A DNA stretch of 64,000 bases from Candidatus Gastranaerophilales bacterium (GCA_900769355.1 CAAGGG010000050.1:1-64000), one strand, 5' to 3'; counted from the stretch's first letter, positions 42,737-51,657 are shown. The notes: generated by a model not told the origin, from the sequence alone. A program made the numbers and translations.

Positions 42737-43552
42737 ATGAAAATACTCGTTACCGGATCAAAAGGAATGTTAGGACAGGATTTATGTCCGATATTGGAAG
42801 ATATGGGCGCATTTGTTATCGAAACAGATGTTGATACCCTTGATATTACAAATGCTGAACAGGTTAAAGAAGTTTTGACCGCTCATCACCCTGATGTAGT
42901 TGTGCATTGCGCAGCTTATACAAATGTCGATAAAGCGGAAGAAGATTTGAAAACCGCTGAATTGATTAATGTGACAGGAACTGAAAATATTGCTGAAACT
43001 TGCGGAAAGCTCGGAATTACACTTGTTTATATTTCGACAGATTACGTATTTGACGGAAGCAAAAATGAACTTTACAAACCAACAGATACGCCAAATCCAT
43101 TAAATAATTATGGAATGACAAAGTATGAGGGTGAAGAAGCGGTTAGAAGTCTTTGTGAAAAATACTATATCGCAAGAACAAGTTGGCTTTACGGACACCA
43201 CGGAAAGAATTTTGTGGAAACAATGCTGGGGCTTGCTGATAGAGCAGAACTTAATGTTGTTGACGATCAGGTTGGCTGCCCTACTTGGACAGTTGAGTTG
43301 GCAAACGGGATTGTAAAATTGCTTTCAAAACCTTATGGAACATACCATGTTTGCGGTTCAGGAACAACAAGTTGGTATGGTTTTGCAAAAGAGATTTTTA
43401 CCCAAGCCGGTTTGGACGTAAATTTGAAACCTTGTACAACTCAGGCATTTCCTCGCCCTGCAAAGCGTCCGAGCTTTAGTGCAATGGATAATGACGGTAT
43501 TTGCAGAAGCTGGCAAGCTGCTCTGAAAGATTATTTAGATTTGAGAGCTTAA
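42737..43552 (+). CDS. rfbD: dTDP-4-dehydrorhamnose reductase
   Basis: 271-aa NADPH-dependent enzyme finishing dTDP-L-rhamnose. VTGSKGMLGQDL, STDYVFDG, and NNYGMTKYEGE (YxxxK) are diagnostic. GGAAGG precedes the ATG. The 30-bp gap after rfbB holds repeat-type sequence (GGCGTTAAGCTCGCTTCGCTCG, partial). Confidence 0.95.
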   Translation: MKILVTGSKGMLGQDLCPILEDMGAFVIETDVDTLDITNAEQVKEVLTAHHPDVVVHCAAYTNVDKAEEDLKTAELINVTGTENIAETCGKLGITLVYISTDYVFDGSKNELYKPTDTPNPLNNYGMTKYEGEEAVRSLCEKYYIARTSWLYGHHGKNFVETMLGLADRAELNVVDDQVGCPTWTVELANGIVKLLSKPYGTYHVCGSGTTSWYGFAKEIFTQAGLDVNLKPCTTQAFPRPAKRPSFSAMDNDGICRSWQAALKDYLDLRA

Positions 43553-43663
43553 ATTTAGGCTTGAAGTAAAAATAGAATAAAAAATTAAAGTTTTTTCGAT
43601 TTTTGCCGTAATCTAATACATAAATAGGATAGCAGAAGGTAAATTATACGGTAGAATGTAATT

Positions 43664-43987
43664 ATGTACGATTATGAGCTCGAAAACGAAGATAAAGATT
43701 TAAAAAAAGTCGGTCTGGAACTTATGTTTATGACGCCTGAAAAGGGTGCGTTTGAAAACTGGGTTACAGCAGTTGAGCTTGCCAAAATGGTTGAATTGCC
43801 TGTTGATATCGTAAAGAAAAAACTTGCGATTTTGAAAGATAGCGGAATTGTTCGCGTAAAAGGGATTAATCCGAAATATTGGAAGTTTGACGATTACAGC
43901 TTTCAACGAATGGACGAAGAGGACGAAGTCTATAAACTCTTGTGTAGTTTTGACGATGTCGATTTTGACAAGTATTTTTCGTATTGA
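43664..43987 (+). CDS. small acidic winged-helix-like protein
   Basis: 107 aa. TAVELAKMVELPVDIVKKKLAILKDSGIVRVKG reads as a winged helix-turn-helix, followed by an acidic tail (RMDEEDEVYKLLCSFDDVDFDKY). It could be a transcription regulator. TAGAAT lies exactly 6 nt before the ATG, so it is predicted leaderless. Confidence 0.6.
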   Translation: MYDYELENEDKDLKKVGLELMFMTPEKGAFENWVTAVELAKMVELPVDIVKKKLAILKDSGIVRVKGINPKYWKFDDYSFQRMDEEDEVYKLLCSFDDVDFDKYFSY

Positions 43988-44074
43988 TTTTGTTGCAATT
44001 CACGTTATTCTAGTGCTAGGCAACAAAGCAGCTAAAACAGAAAGTCGCTAAGACGATAAGGCACTAGGACGTAA

Positions 44075-44202
44075 AAAGAGAATAAGAAAATAAGTGAATA
44101 GGTAAATAAGTTCATTTCAGTTGCTACGCAACAAAATATTTTTTCGAACAAAGTGAGCGAAACGCACTTATTCACTTATTTTCTTATTCACCTATTCACT
44201 TT
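44075..44202. repeat. palindromic repeat element, family D copy 2
   Basis: Arms of GAATAAGAAAATAAGTGAATAGG-type units (truncated) at 44079-44112 pair with 44165-44202. The loop carries TTGCTACGCAACAAAATATT. Upstream 44015-44075 holds families A and B; no gene lies in the 286-bp gap. Confidence 0.8.
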
Positions 44203-44273
44203 TTGTCTTCTAAAAACCTAGTCGTCTCACTTCCTAGCTTCTTAGCTGCTTTCTTTTATGCTACAATAAACCT

Positions 44274-44666
44274 ATGAAACCAAGAATTTTAATAGTTGAT
44301 GATTCAAATCGATGGGTCGTGTTTCACGAAGGTGCTGTGAGACAAGTTTTTGACAACAATGTCGAAATCGAAATCGCAAATTCTGCCAAAGAAGGTGTTG
44401 AAAGATTGACTGCATCAATTGATGCGCCTTATGATTTTATTCTAACTGACATGCAGATGGAACCTGACTTTTTACCGTTTTATGCAGGAGAATGGTTTAT
44501 AAAACAGGTAAAATTTTTTAATGAGTATAAAAACACTAAAATCATTATTATTTCTGCTGCCGAAAATATTAAACAAATAGCCAAAAACTATAATGTCAGC
44601 TACATTCCAAAGTACAAGTGTAACGACATTCAATCGTATTGTAAAGAATTATTAAAAAACGAATAA
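44274..44666 (+). CDS. stand-alone response-regulator receiver protein
   Basis: 130 aa: acidic pair in ILIVDDSNRWVV, phosphoacceptor Asp in FILTDMQME (about 59), a Ser in IIIISAAE, and Lys in YIPKYKC. There is no output domain, so it would act by protein contact. TGCTACAAT ends 6 nt before the ATG (leaderless). The PAS kinase at 11187 is a possible but unlinked partner. Confidence 0.85.
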   Translation: MKPRILIVDDSNRWVVFHEGAVRQVFDNNVEIEIANSAKEGVERLTASIDAPYDFILTDMQMEPDFLPFYAGEWFIKQVKFFNEYKNTKIIIISAAENIKQIAKNYNVSYIPKYKCNDIQSYCKELLKNE

Positions 44667-44742
44667 AAAAACTAAAGGATTACTCAAAATCTGCCGATAT
44701 ATAATTTGTCGAAAGGTTAGAAACCAAAAGGAGATATGAATT

Positions 44743-44877
44743 ATGTACGGATATATTTCTTGGCCAGGAGTGTACAGTTTCAAAGAGGAACTAAGTCTGT
44801 TTCTTGAATATTGTAAAGAGCAGATTGATGAAGTAATGAAGAAGATTGAAGAAACAGAAGACATTGTTGCAAAATAA
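44743..44877 (+). CDS. 44-aa small protein
   Basis: ATG at 44743 has AAAAGGAG 9 nt upstream and TATAAT at 44700-44705. The peptide MYGYISWPGVYSFKEELSLF continues into a charged helix ending IEETEDIVAK. A strong terminator follows, so this is a complete small transcription unit. Function unknown. Confidence 0.6.
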   Translation: MYGYISWPGVYSFKEELSLFLEYCKEQIDEVMKKIEETEDIVAK

Positions 44878-44905
44878 GTGTCTTAGCTGATGATTAAGGA
44901 TATGT

Positions 44906-44938
44906 AAAGGTGGTAAAATAAAATTTACCACCTTTTTG
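44906..44938 (+). terminator. intrinsic terminator
   Basis: Perfect 12-bp stem AAAGGTGGTAAA/TTTACCACCTTT with 6-nt loop and T5, 28 nt after the 44-aa ORF. The hairpin is bidirectional and also faces the convergent gene at 44985. Confidence 0.9.
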
Positions 44939-44984
44939 TTTCTAATATTTTGATTTTATTGTGCAATGTTTCGTTGTGCTAAAA

Positions 44985-45512
44985 TTAGTCAAATGGAATT
45001 GTTATAATATATTCATTGCCTTGGCGAACTCGTGTAATATTTTCAGCATCAATATTTTCTCCAAACGCAAAAGCCTGACTATATCTCATAATTTCTTGAC
45101 CTTTACGAGAATTCTTTGCTCCGGCTGCGTTTATCATAACTGTGTTTCCGCTCGTTGAGATTTCAACATTTTTCTCATCATTATCAAACGGGCGCAAATC
45201 AATTACAATTCTGTATGCGTCTTTATTTTTATCAACTTTGACAAATGGAGCCGAATCCATTTTTTGAGCTCGACGAAAATCTTTTTGTGCAATTCTGTCG
45301 ATTTGTCTTTCTTGTTGCTGAATAGCTCTGTCCATTAGCCTCATCTGCACCACAGGATCTGACATTCTTTTAAAATGCCAATCTGCAACAACATAAAACG
45401 CTGCAAACGCACCCAAAAACACCAACAAGCCCACTAAAACATGTTTCAATGCAGGGTGTCTGCACAAAAAACAATCGTCAAATTCTTCATGTCTGTAGTT
45501 ATTTTCTTCCAT
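44985..45512 (-). CDS. membrane-anchored small heat-shock (alpha-crystallin)-like protein
   Basis: 175 aa. A cytoplasmic Cys-containing N terminus (FDDCFLCRHPALK) is followed by one membrane helix (VLVGLLVFLGAFAAFYVVA, 27-45) and a helical linker. An alpha-crystallin-like beta domain follows: AYRIVIDLRPFD, VEISTSGNTVMINA, IMRYSQAFAFGENIDAENI, NEYIITIPF. Soluble Hsp20 proteins lack such an anchor. AAAGGAG precedes the ATG. It may protect envelope proteins; whether the domain faces the periplasm is unknown. Confidence 0.7.
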   Translation of the reverse strand: MEENNYRHEEFDDCFLCRHPALKHVLVGLLVFLGAFAAFYVVADWHFKRMSDPVVQMRLMDRAIQQQERQIDRIAQKDFRRAQKMDSAPFVKVDKNKDAYRIVIDLRPFDNDEKNVEISTSGNTVMINAAGAKNSRKGQEIMRYSQAFAFGENIDAENITRVRQGNEYIITIPFD

Positions 45513-45672
45513 AATAAAACTCCTTTCTCGACTTAATTTTAGTATAAAAATAAATTAGAGAAAGTCTATTAGTCGTCGAGGCAATTAAAGCGGCTAAGTA
45601 CTAGGAAGCGAAACGCCCCTGGTGTCCTAGTAACCTAGCAACTTAACGATACTTTGCATCTTCGCGCATCTG

Positions 45673-46956
45673 TTACCGAACTCCGTTAAATGCTTGAAGT
45701 CCCAAGTATTTTGCAGCAGAGCCGAGTTTTTGCTCAATTCTCAATAACTGGTTGTATTTTGCCATTCTATCTGAACGAGAAGCTGAGCCTGTCTTGATTT
45801 GACCGCTGTTTACTGCAACTGCCAAATCCGCAATAAATGTGTCCTCTGTTTCACCGGAGCGATGAGAAATTATTGTTGTATATCCGGCAGCATGCGCCAT
45901 TGAGATTGCGTCTAGCGTTTCTGACAAAGTTCCGATTTGATTTACTTTAATCAAAATTGAATTTGCAACTTTGCGTTTAATTCCGTCTGCAAGTCTGCGT
46001 GTGTTTGTTACAAACAAGTCATCTCCAACAAGTTGGCAGTGCGAACCTACACGTTTAGTCAACATTTCCCAACCGGTCCAATCTTGTTCCGCCATACCGT
46101 CTTCTATTGAAATAATCGGATATTTATCAACCCATTCAGCCAAAAAGTCTGTCATTTCTGTGTTGTCAAATGATTTTCCTTCACCTTTCAAGTTGTAACG
46201 TCCGTTTTCATAGAATTCAGATGAGGCAACATCAAGGCAAATTTTGACCTGATTTGTGTTGTAACCGGCTTTATCAATAGCTTCTAGGATAACTTCAATA
46301 CCTTCTGAGTTAGAGTTCAAGTTTGGAGCAAAACCGCCTTCATCACCGACAGAAGTTGCAAGTCCTCTACTTTTTAACACATTTTTTAACGTGTGAAAAA
46401 CATTACAGCCCATTTCGATTGCATGAGAAAAACTTTCTGCTCCGACAGGTGCAATCATAAATTCCTGAAAATCAATATTATTGTCCGCATGTGCACCACC
46501 ATTGATAATATTCATCATCGGAACAGGCAAGGTGAGTGCGTTAATTCCGCCTAAATATCTGTACAGTGCCATATCATAAGCTTTTGCAGCAGCATTAGCA
46601 ACAGCAAGTGATACCCCTAAAATTGCATTGGCTCCGAGCTTGGATTTGTTTTCAGTACCGTCCATGTCAATCATGAATGTGTCGATTTCCTTCTGATGAG
46701 AAGCTTTTTCTCCTATAAGTTCCGGAGCAATAATATTATTTATATTGTCAACAGCCTTCTGAACGCTTTTACCCATATATTTTGATTTGTCGCCGTCACG
46801 AAGTTCTAAGGCCTCGAAAATTCCTGTTGATGCACCTGATGGCACAGATGCTCTACCACGAATCCCGTTTGTAAGCTTTACGTCGACTTCAACTGTCGGA
46901 TTGCCTCGAGAGTCCAAAATCTGTCTTGCGTAAACGTCTTCGATAAATGTTGACAT
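45673..46956 (-). CDS. eno: enolase
   Basis: 427-aa glycolytic enzyme converting 2-phosphoglycerate to phosphoenolpyruvate. SGASTGIFEALELRDGD, the metal ligand region LVGDDLFVTN, LIKVNQIGTLSET and SHRSGETEDTFIADLAV are present. The ATG at 46956 has GGAGG 5 nt upstream; the ATG four codons earlier overlaps that site and is rejected. Monocistronic. Confidence 0.97.
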   Translation of the reverse strand: MSTFIEDVYARQILDSRGNPTVEVDVKLTNGIRGRASVPSGASTGIFEALELRDGDKSKYMGKSVQKAVDNINNIIAPELIGEKASHQKEIDTFMIDMDGTENKSKLGANAILGVSLAVANAAAKAYDMALYRYLGGINALTLPVPMMNIINGGAHADNNIDFQEFMIAPVGAESFSHAIEMGCNVFHTLKNVLKSRGLATSVGDEGGFAPNLNSNSEGIEVILEAIDKAGYNTNQVKICLDVASSEFYENGRYNLKGEGKSFDNTEMTDFLAEWVDKYPIISIEDGMAEQDWTGWEMLTKRVGSHCQLVGDDLFVTNTRRLADGIKRKVANSILIKVNQIGTLSETLDAISMAHAAGYTTIISHRSGETEDTFIADLAVAVNSGQIKTGSASRSDRMAKYNQLLRIEQKLGSAAKYLGLQAFNGVR

Positions 46957-47082
46957 ATAAACCTCCATTTTTTAGTTGCAGTAAAATATTTTCATGCAAT
47001 TTTGTCATAAATTATTTTAGTTTTCAAGTGGTAGTTTTGATTATTTTGGGTAATAATTTTATTTTTATAGTACTATTTTGTT

Positions 47083-47859
47083 ATGAAAAGGATTATTTTA
47101 GTTTTATTATTTATGTGTTTGTTTTTTTCGGGTTGCGGAAAGAAAAAAGCTGTGAGTGACGATTTATCACGCATTGAGCAGAAGGGTAAAATTGTTGTCG
47201 GGGTGCGAGGTGATGCCTCACCCTTTGGTTTTCGTGATAAAAACGGAGTTCTTTCAGGGTATGACATAGACTTGGCAAAAATTTTAGCTGAGAATATCAT
47301 TGGCAATTCAAGTGCAGTTGAGTTTGTGCCCGTAACCGCAGCTAACAGAATTATGAAATTGAATTCAGGTGAAGTAGATTGTCTGATTGCTACAATGTCG
47401 ATTACCAATCAAAGACAGCAGATTTTAGATTTTTCAATACCATATTATATGGCAGGACAAGCAATTATGGTTAGGAGTTCCAGCAAAGCTTCATCTCTCA
47501 GAGATTTTGAAGGGAATCGACTGATTATAGTTTACGGTTCGACAAGTGAAAGAAATTTGCGTTCAAATGTTCCGGAAGTAACTGTTTTGGGCTATAAGAC
47601 ATACCATGACGCCTACAATGCCTTAAAATCCGGTAAAGCAGAGGGAATTGTTGCAGATGATACGGTATTGTTGAATTATGCACTTCATGATAAGTCGGTG
47701 AAGCTTTTGCCAAAAAGATATTCCAAAGAGCCTTATGCCATTGCGTTTCGTAAAGGTCAGCAATCTGCGAGATTGATTTCAAAAACGAACTATGTACTTG
47801 ATAATCTTCAAAGAACAGGGAAGCTGAATAGACTTCAAGAGAAGTGGAAAATTAAGTAG
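47083..47859 (+). CDS. polar amino-acid ABC transporter substrate-binding lipoprotein
   Basis: 258 aa. Lipobox LFFSGC gives a lipidated Cys near 18. The mature part is a type-II periplasmic binding protein (KGKIVVGVRGDASPFGFRDK, GYDIDLAKILAENI, NSGEVDCLIATMSIT, DFSIPYYMAGQAIMV). No permease or ATPase is adjacent, so it is an orphan or works with a distant transporter. TACTAT lies 6 nt before the ATG. Confidence 0.9.
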   Translation: MKRIILVLLFMCLFFSGCGKKKAVSDDLSRIEQKGKIVVGVRGDASPFGFRDKNGVLSGYDIDLAKILAENIIGNSSAVEFVPVTAANRIMKLNSGEVDCLIATMSITNQRQQILDFSIPYYMAGQAIMVRSSSKASSLRDFEGNRLIIVYGSTSERNLRSNVPEVTVLGYKTYHDAYNALKSGKAEGIVADDTVLLNYALHDKSVKLLPKRYSKEPYAIAFRKGQQSARLISKTNYVLDNLQRTGKLNRLQEKWKIK

Positions 47860-47934
47860 TTAAAGCGGCTAGGCAGCTAGGAAGCGAAGCAGCTCCCACC
47901 CGTTCATTTACAATTCTTAACAAAATGGCAAAAA

Positions 47935-47964
47935 TTTACAATTTAAATACTTTATATATATAAG
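47935..47964 (+). promoter_or_regulatory. conserved upstream block (TTTACAA...ACTTTATATATA)
   Basis: Plus-strand counterpart of the block at 11003-11029: TTTACAA-N5-ATACTTTATATATA, followed here by TATAAGGAAACA, which also occurs upstream of the gene at 28519-29022. Confidence 0.5.
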
Positions 47965-47980
47965 GAAACAAAAGGGGTTT

Positions 47981-48001
47981 ATGGCGAAAGCTATAAGTTA
48001 A
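47981..48001 (+). CDS. possible 6-aa leader peptide (MAKAIS)
   Basis: ATG after AAAAGGGG at 3-nt spacing, six codons and TAA. It lies between the promoter block and the gene at 48013, whose own AAAGGTG begins right at this stop, so translation of the two could be coupled. Confidence 0.3.
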   Translation: MAKAIS

Positions 48002-48012
48002 AGGTGAATAAA

Positions 48013-48276
48013 ATGTCATTCGATGTAAATGTTTTGAGCACAAAACCTGTTATCAAAGCGGCAGCATCTATGCAAAATGACGGCGGCGGCGGAAATCTAG
48101 GTTATATGGCTCAAGGGGGAAAACAAGAAAAGAAAGAAAGAAAATACTTAGATGAAAGTATCTTTATGAAAGATCAACCGGATATGTTTGGTTTTGAAAA
48201 AGAACCGGAAATGCCGGAAGAAAAATCTTTTATTCAAACCACAATTGAAAATATTCTAAAATTGTTCAAAAAATAA
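48013..48276 (+). CDS. small lineage-specific protein
   Basis: 87 aa: a Gly-rich stretch (NDGGGGNLGYMAQGGK), basic segment KQEKKERKYLDE, acidic Met/Pro segment, and an amphipathic C-terminal helix (FIQTTIENILKLFKK) that could bind a membrane. Start fixed by AAAGGTG 7 nt upstream. Unknown function. Confidence 0.55.
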   Translation: MSFDVNVLSTKPVIKAAASMQNDGGGGNLGYMAQGGKQEKKERKYLDESIFMKDQPDMFGFEKEPEMPEEKSFIQTTIENILKLFKK

Positions 48277-48366
48277 TTTCATAATCTCTTTACAACTGAA
48301 ATTTACGGGTTTAATATAAAGTGTAAATTATACACTACCCCAATTTTTTAGTTGAAAGGATATGCA

Positions 48367-48741
48367 ATGAAAATAGATTTTAGACCGCAAAGATTAATTA
48401 ATAATCTTGTGTCAGAACAAAAGAATGGAACGCAAATTAAAAGAATTATTGAAATTCCTGCCAAATCAGCTAACACAAGAAAAACATTAGAAATTACGTA
48501 CAGAAAAAGTCATGTTTTGCCTACTGAATGGTTTGTTTCAAACTACAATTTGTACACTAATAAAAAAGGTCAAGTTTTGAAAAAATCATATTCGGCAGCT
48601 CAAGTGTCACCGGATAGAAGATTTTCAACTGTAACCGATTATGGGCAACAAGGTTTTAAATCTCAATTAGTTATTAAAAGGGACGGAAAAAACGTTTCTA
48701 AATCAAAAAATATTTATAGCGGTTCACAAGAAACAAAATAA
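48367..48741 (+). CDS. small basic lineage-specific protein
   Basis: 124 aa, strongly basic, beta-rich in appearance (RIIEIPAKSANTRKTLEITYRKS is the core; given by position 26-48 in part). AAAGGA 7 nt before the ATG sets the start five codons after an in-frame TTG. A TTTACAA...TATAAAG promoter lies near 48290-48322. Unknown function. It ends at a terminator that overlaps the hom promoter. Confidence 0.55.
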   Translation: MKIDFRPQRLINNLVSEQKNGTQIKRIIEIPAKSANTRKTLEITYRKSHVLPTEWFVSNYNLYTNKKGQVLKKSYSAAQVSPDRRFSTVTDYGQQGFKSQLVIKRDGKNVSKSKNIYSGSQETK

Positions 48742-48761
48742 CTAAATAATAAATTTAAAGT

Positions 48762-48797
48762 AATACCATAAAGTTATATTTATGGTATTATTTTTTT
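48762..48797 (+). terminator. terminator overlapping the hom promoter
   Basis: Perfect 11-bp stem AATACCATAAA/TTTATGGTATT (48762-48772 with 48779-48789), 6-nt loop, then seven T. The right arm and T run are also the -10 box (TATTAT, 48786-48791) and spacer of hom. Confidence 0.8.
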
Positions 48798-50069
48798 ATG
48801 GAAAAAAATACTATTAAAATCGGATTAATTGGCCTTGGAACAGTTGGTTCAGGCGTGTTTAAGACATTACAGTCTTTTAAAAATGTAGAAATTACAAAAA
48901 TTGCAGTAAAAAATATCAACAAAAAACGTGATATTGAAGGGTTGGACAGTTCAATTTTGACAGCTGATGCTTATGAGGTTGTCAATAATCCTGAAATCGA
49001 TATCGTTGCAGAACTTGTCGGCGGTGTAGAACCAGCTTTTGATTTGATTACAACTGCTATTAAAAACGGAAAACATATTGTTACTGCAAACAAAGAACTT
49101 CTTGCGAAACGTGGCGAGGAATTGTTTAAAATTGCAGAAGAATATAATAGAGTAATTCTTTATGAAGCTGCAATTGCTGGTGGAATTCCTATTATAATGC
49201 CTATTAAAACTATTTTGGCAGGAAATAAAATAAATAAAATTGAAGCAATCGTGAATGGTACAACAAACTATATTTTAACAAAAATGGACGTTCAAGGAGC
49301 TTCTTATGAAGATGTTTTAAAAGAGGCGCAAGAACTTGGTTATGCAGAAGCTGATCCGACAGGCGATGTTGAAGGCTTTGATGCTGCATATAAAATTGCA
49401 ACTTTGGCGTCAATTACGTTCCAAAAACGCATAAAAATAGAAAATGTTTACAGAGAAGGTATAACCAAAATTCGTTCTCAAGATATGCATGCTGCAAACG
49501 ATTTAGGTTATAAAATAAAACTTATTGCATCAGCATATATGGACGAAAATGGCAAAGCAGATGTCCGAGTTCACCCAATGTTGGTTTCAAAATGCTCAAC
49601 TCTTGCACATATTGACTATGTAACAAATGCGGTTTCTTTAAGCGGACACCCTGTCGGAAGTATCACACTTTCAGGCCCTGGGGCAGGAGAGTTTCCGACT
49701 GCAAGTTCTGTTGTCGGTGACATTTTAGCAATTGCTGCGGAAATCGGTAAATCTGATTATATTTTACCTATGATGAGATGTAAACATTCCGGAAATGCAG
49801 AAATGTTGAACATAAACGAAACAATTAACAAATATTATATTTCGATTAACGCTAAAAACAACAAAGGTGTAATTGGCAAAATCGGTACTATTTGTGCAGA
49901 TAACGACATAAGCCTTGCAAGTATTGTTCAACGTTGTGTTTCTGAGGATAATACTGCTGATATCACTGTCATTACCGAACTTGTCAAAGAAAAAAATATG
50001 CGTAATGCAATAAAACTGATCGAGAAAGACGGTAATAAAGTAAACAGTATTATCAGAGTTCAAGTCTAA
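48798..50069 (+). CDS. hom: homoserine dehydrogenase
   Basis: 423-aa enzyme reducing aspartate semialdehyde to homoserine for threonine and methionine. N-terminal Rossmann motif IGLIGLGTVGSGVF, the ANKELLAKRG and GTTNYILTKM catalytic segments, and a C-terminal ACT domain (about 345-423) for threonine feedback. Predicted leaderless: TATTAT, six T, ATG. Confidence 0.95.
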   Translation: MEKNTIKIGLIGLGTVGSGVFKTLQSFKNVEITKIAVKNINKKRDIEGLDSSILTADAYEVVNNPEIDIVAELVGGVEPAFDLITTAIKNGKHIVTANKELLAKRGEELFKIAEEYNRVILYEAAIAGGIPIIMPIKTILAGNKINKIEAIVNGTTNYILTKMDVQGASYEDVLKEAQELGYAEADPTGDVEGFDAAYKIATLASITFQKRIKIENVYREGITKIRSQDMHAANDLGYKIKLIASAYMDENGKADVRVHPMLVSKCSTLAHIDYVTNAVSLSGHPVGSITLSGPGAGEFPTASSVVGDILAIAAEIGKSDYILPMMRCKHSGNAEMLNINETINKYYISINAKNNKGVIGKIGTICADNDISLASIVQRCVSEDNTADITVITELVKEKNMRNAIKLIEKDGNKVNSIIRVQV

Positions 50070-50183
50070 GAATTAGAGGCTAAGGTCGTATCAGGAATAA
50101 AAGTCGTTAAGACGATGGACGATACGACCCTAGTGCCTTAGTAACCTAGCAACTTAACAATAAAGATTCTGCATCTAAATTCT

Positions 50184-50966
50184 CTACATCACAGATTTTT
50201 TGAATAACTTGTATTCAAACACAAATTGTAGAGTCAAGTAATCTGCAGAATTTTCTGACGTTGGAAATTTCGGATACAAAACATTCTGCTCAACTGCACT
50301 CATAACTGAACGATCTGTTATTTCATCTCCTGATTTTTTAGCAAATCTATAGTTCAAAAGACTTCCGTCCGGCGCAACTTGAACGATTATAATTGATTGA
50401 GTGTGTCTGCCTGATTTTGGCGGAATCCAAAGTTTATATAAATCTTGACTTACGCAAGCAGCATAATCTTCAACCGTATTGGCTCCGCAATCCTTTTGTT
50501 TAGATGAATAAACCGTATAACTAACAGGCTTTATATTAGAATTATCAGATTCTGGTGTAAAAGCAGTTTGTGTCTGAGAATTTTGGGCATTTCTTGTAAG
50601 CATATTACGAGCATAATCATTTGCATAAGACAGCAAAGAATCATCTTGCAAAGCCTTCATAAATACGTGATAGTCTGTAAAAACAGCCTTTGGACGATAT
50701 GTTTCTTTTTCGTAATCTCCAGCTTGAATTACACCAATTTTATTATTTGAAAAATTCGATTTTATATAAGCAACTTGTTCTGGCTTTCCATTTGAGCTAA
50801 ATTTAATCGCATAAATGCATTCTTGCGAATTTAAAGATTTTACAGAATCTTTATCGATAAATAAATTCAAATTTGGAATATCTGTGTCAACATAATGCCA
50901 ATCCACAGCATTAGCAGAAATTGTACTCATTAAAATCGCTGAAATTAATAAAAATATCTTTTTCAT
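50184..50966 (-). CDS. exported protein with TonB/TolA-like C-terminal domain
   Basis: 260 aa. Signal peptide ends near STISANA. The first half is a surface-adhesin-like or unknown beta domain (WHYVDTDIPNLNLFIDKDSV). The C-terminal ~90 residues (DLYKLWIPPKSGRHTQSIIIVQV, DGSLLNYRFAKKSG, SAVEQNVLYPKFP) resemble the TonB/TolA C-terminal fold. The N-terminal membrane anchor of TonB is absent. AAAGGTAG precedes the ATG at 50966. Confidence 0.7.
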   Translation of the reverse strand: MKKIFLLISAILMSTISANAVDWHYVDTDIPNLNLFIDKDSVKSLNSQECIYAIKFSSNGKPEQVAYIKSNFSNNKIGVIQAGDYEKETYRPKAVFTDYHVFMKALQDDSLLSYANDYARNMLTRNAQNSQTQTAFTPESDNSNIKPVSYTVYSSKQKDCGANTVEDYAACVSQDLYKLWIPPKSGRHTQSIIIVQVAPDGSLLNYRFAKKSGDEITDRSVMSAVEQNVLYPKFPTSENSADYLTLQFVFEYKLFKKSVM

Positions 50967-51123
50967 ATAACACACTACCTTTTTTAGTTATATTAAACAA
51001 AAAACAAAACAATAAAGCAACTCATTAATTTTATTAAGTGATGTTACAAGATAGAAAAAATATTTGTTTTTTTAGTTTATATAGAATAGAATATTAGTGG
51101 AGAAATTTGAGGGATAAAAATAC

Positions 51124-51624
51124 ATGATATTAGAACAAGAGTTGAAGGGAAAAACTTTATCTCCACAAGAAGTGAGAAGTATTCTAAAAACAGATAATAA
51201 AGAAATTGTGGAATTATGCAAACGCGCATCAATTTTGCCGAGAAAAAACAGCAAAGGACAAACTTATTTTTCTTATGAAGAAGTAAAAAGTTTGAGAAAA
51301 GTTCAGGCAATGAAGGGTGCTGCAACCATGGCTCCGGCAAGAGTTGCTCCAAAACAAGCTCCTGCAATGCTTAGTATTTTAAACTCTTTGAAAGATATGG
51401 AAAACAAGTTGAGCAACAGAATTGCCAAAGTTATTGATGAAAAACTTGAAGGCATGGACGAAGTTGTTGTTGAACTTATTCGTTGCAAAACAGACAATGA
51501 AACTCTTAGACAAAAGATTATTGATTTGAATAAAGAAATTTATCAGTTGAAAAATGATTTGAATTCCTACAAACCGGTTGGTCTTGGTTTTTATAAGAAA
51601 AAAGAAAAACACGTTTGGGAATAG
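51124..51624 (+). CDS. MerR-like DNA-binding protein with coiled coil
   Basis: 166 aa. Residues ~10-60 read as a MerR-type winged helix (LSPQEVRSILKTDNKEIVELCKRA, then YFSYEEVKSLRKVQAMK). A Pro/Ala linker and a long C-terminal coiled coil (NSLKDMENKLSNRIAKVIDE, LRQKIIDLNKEIYQLKND) follow. It lies 33 nt upstream of recA in the same direction and may be its operon partner. GAGGG upstream. Confidence 0.7.
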   Translation: MILEQELKGKTLSPQEVRSILKTDNKEIVELCKRASILPRKNSKGQTYFSYEEVKSLRKVQAMKGAATMAPARVAPKQAPAMLSILNSLKDMENKLSNRIAKVIDEKLEGMDEVVVELIRCKTDNETLRQKIIDLNKEIYQLKNDLNSYKPVGLGFYKKKEKHVWE

Positions 51625-51657
51625 TTTTTCATCTGCACAAATAAAGGAATTAGGATT

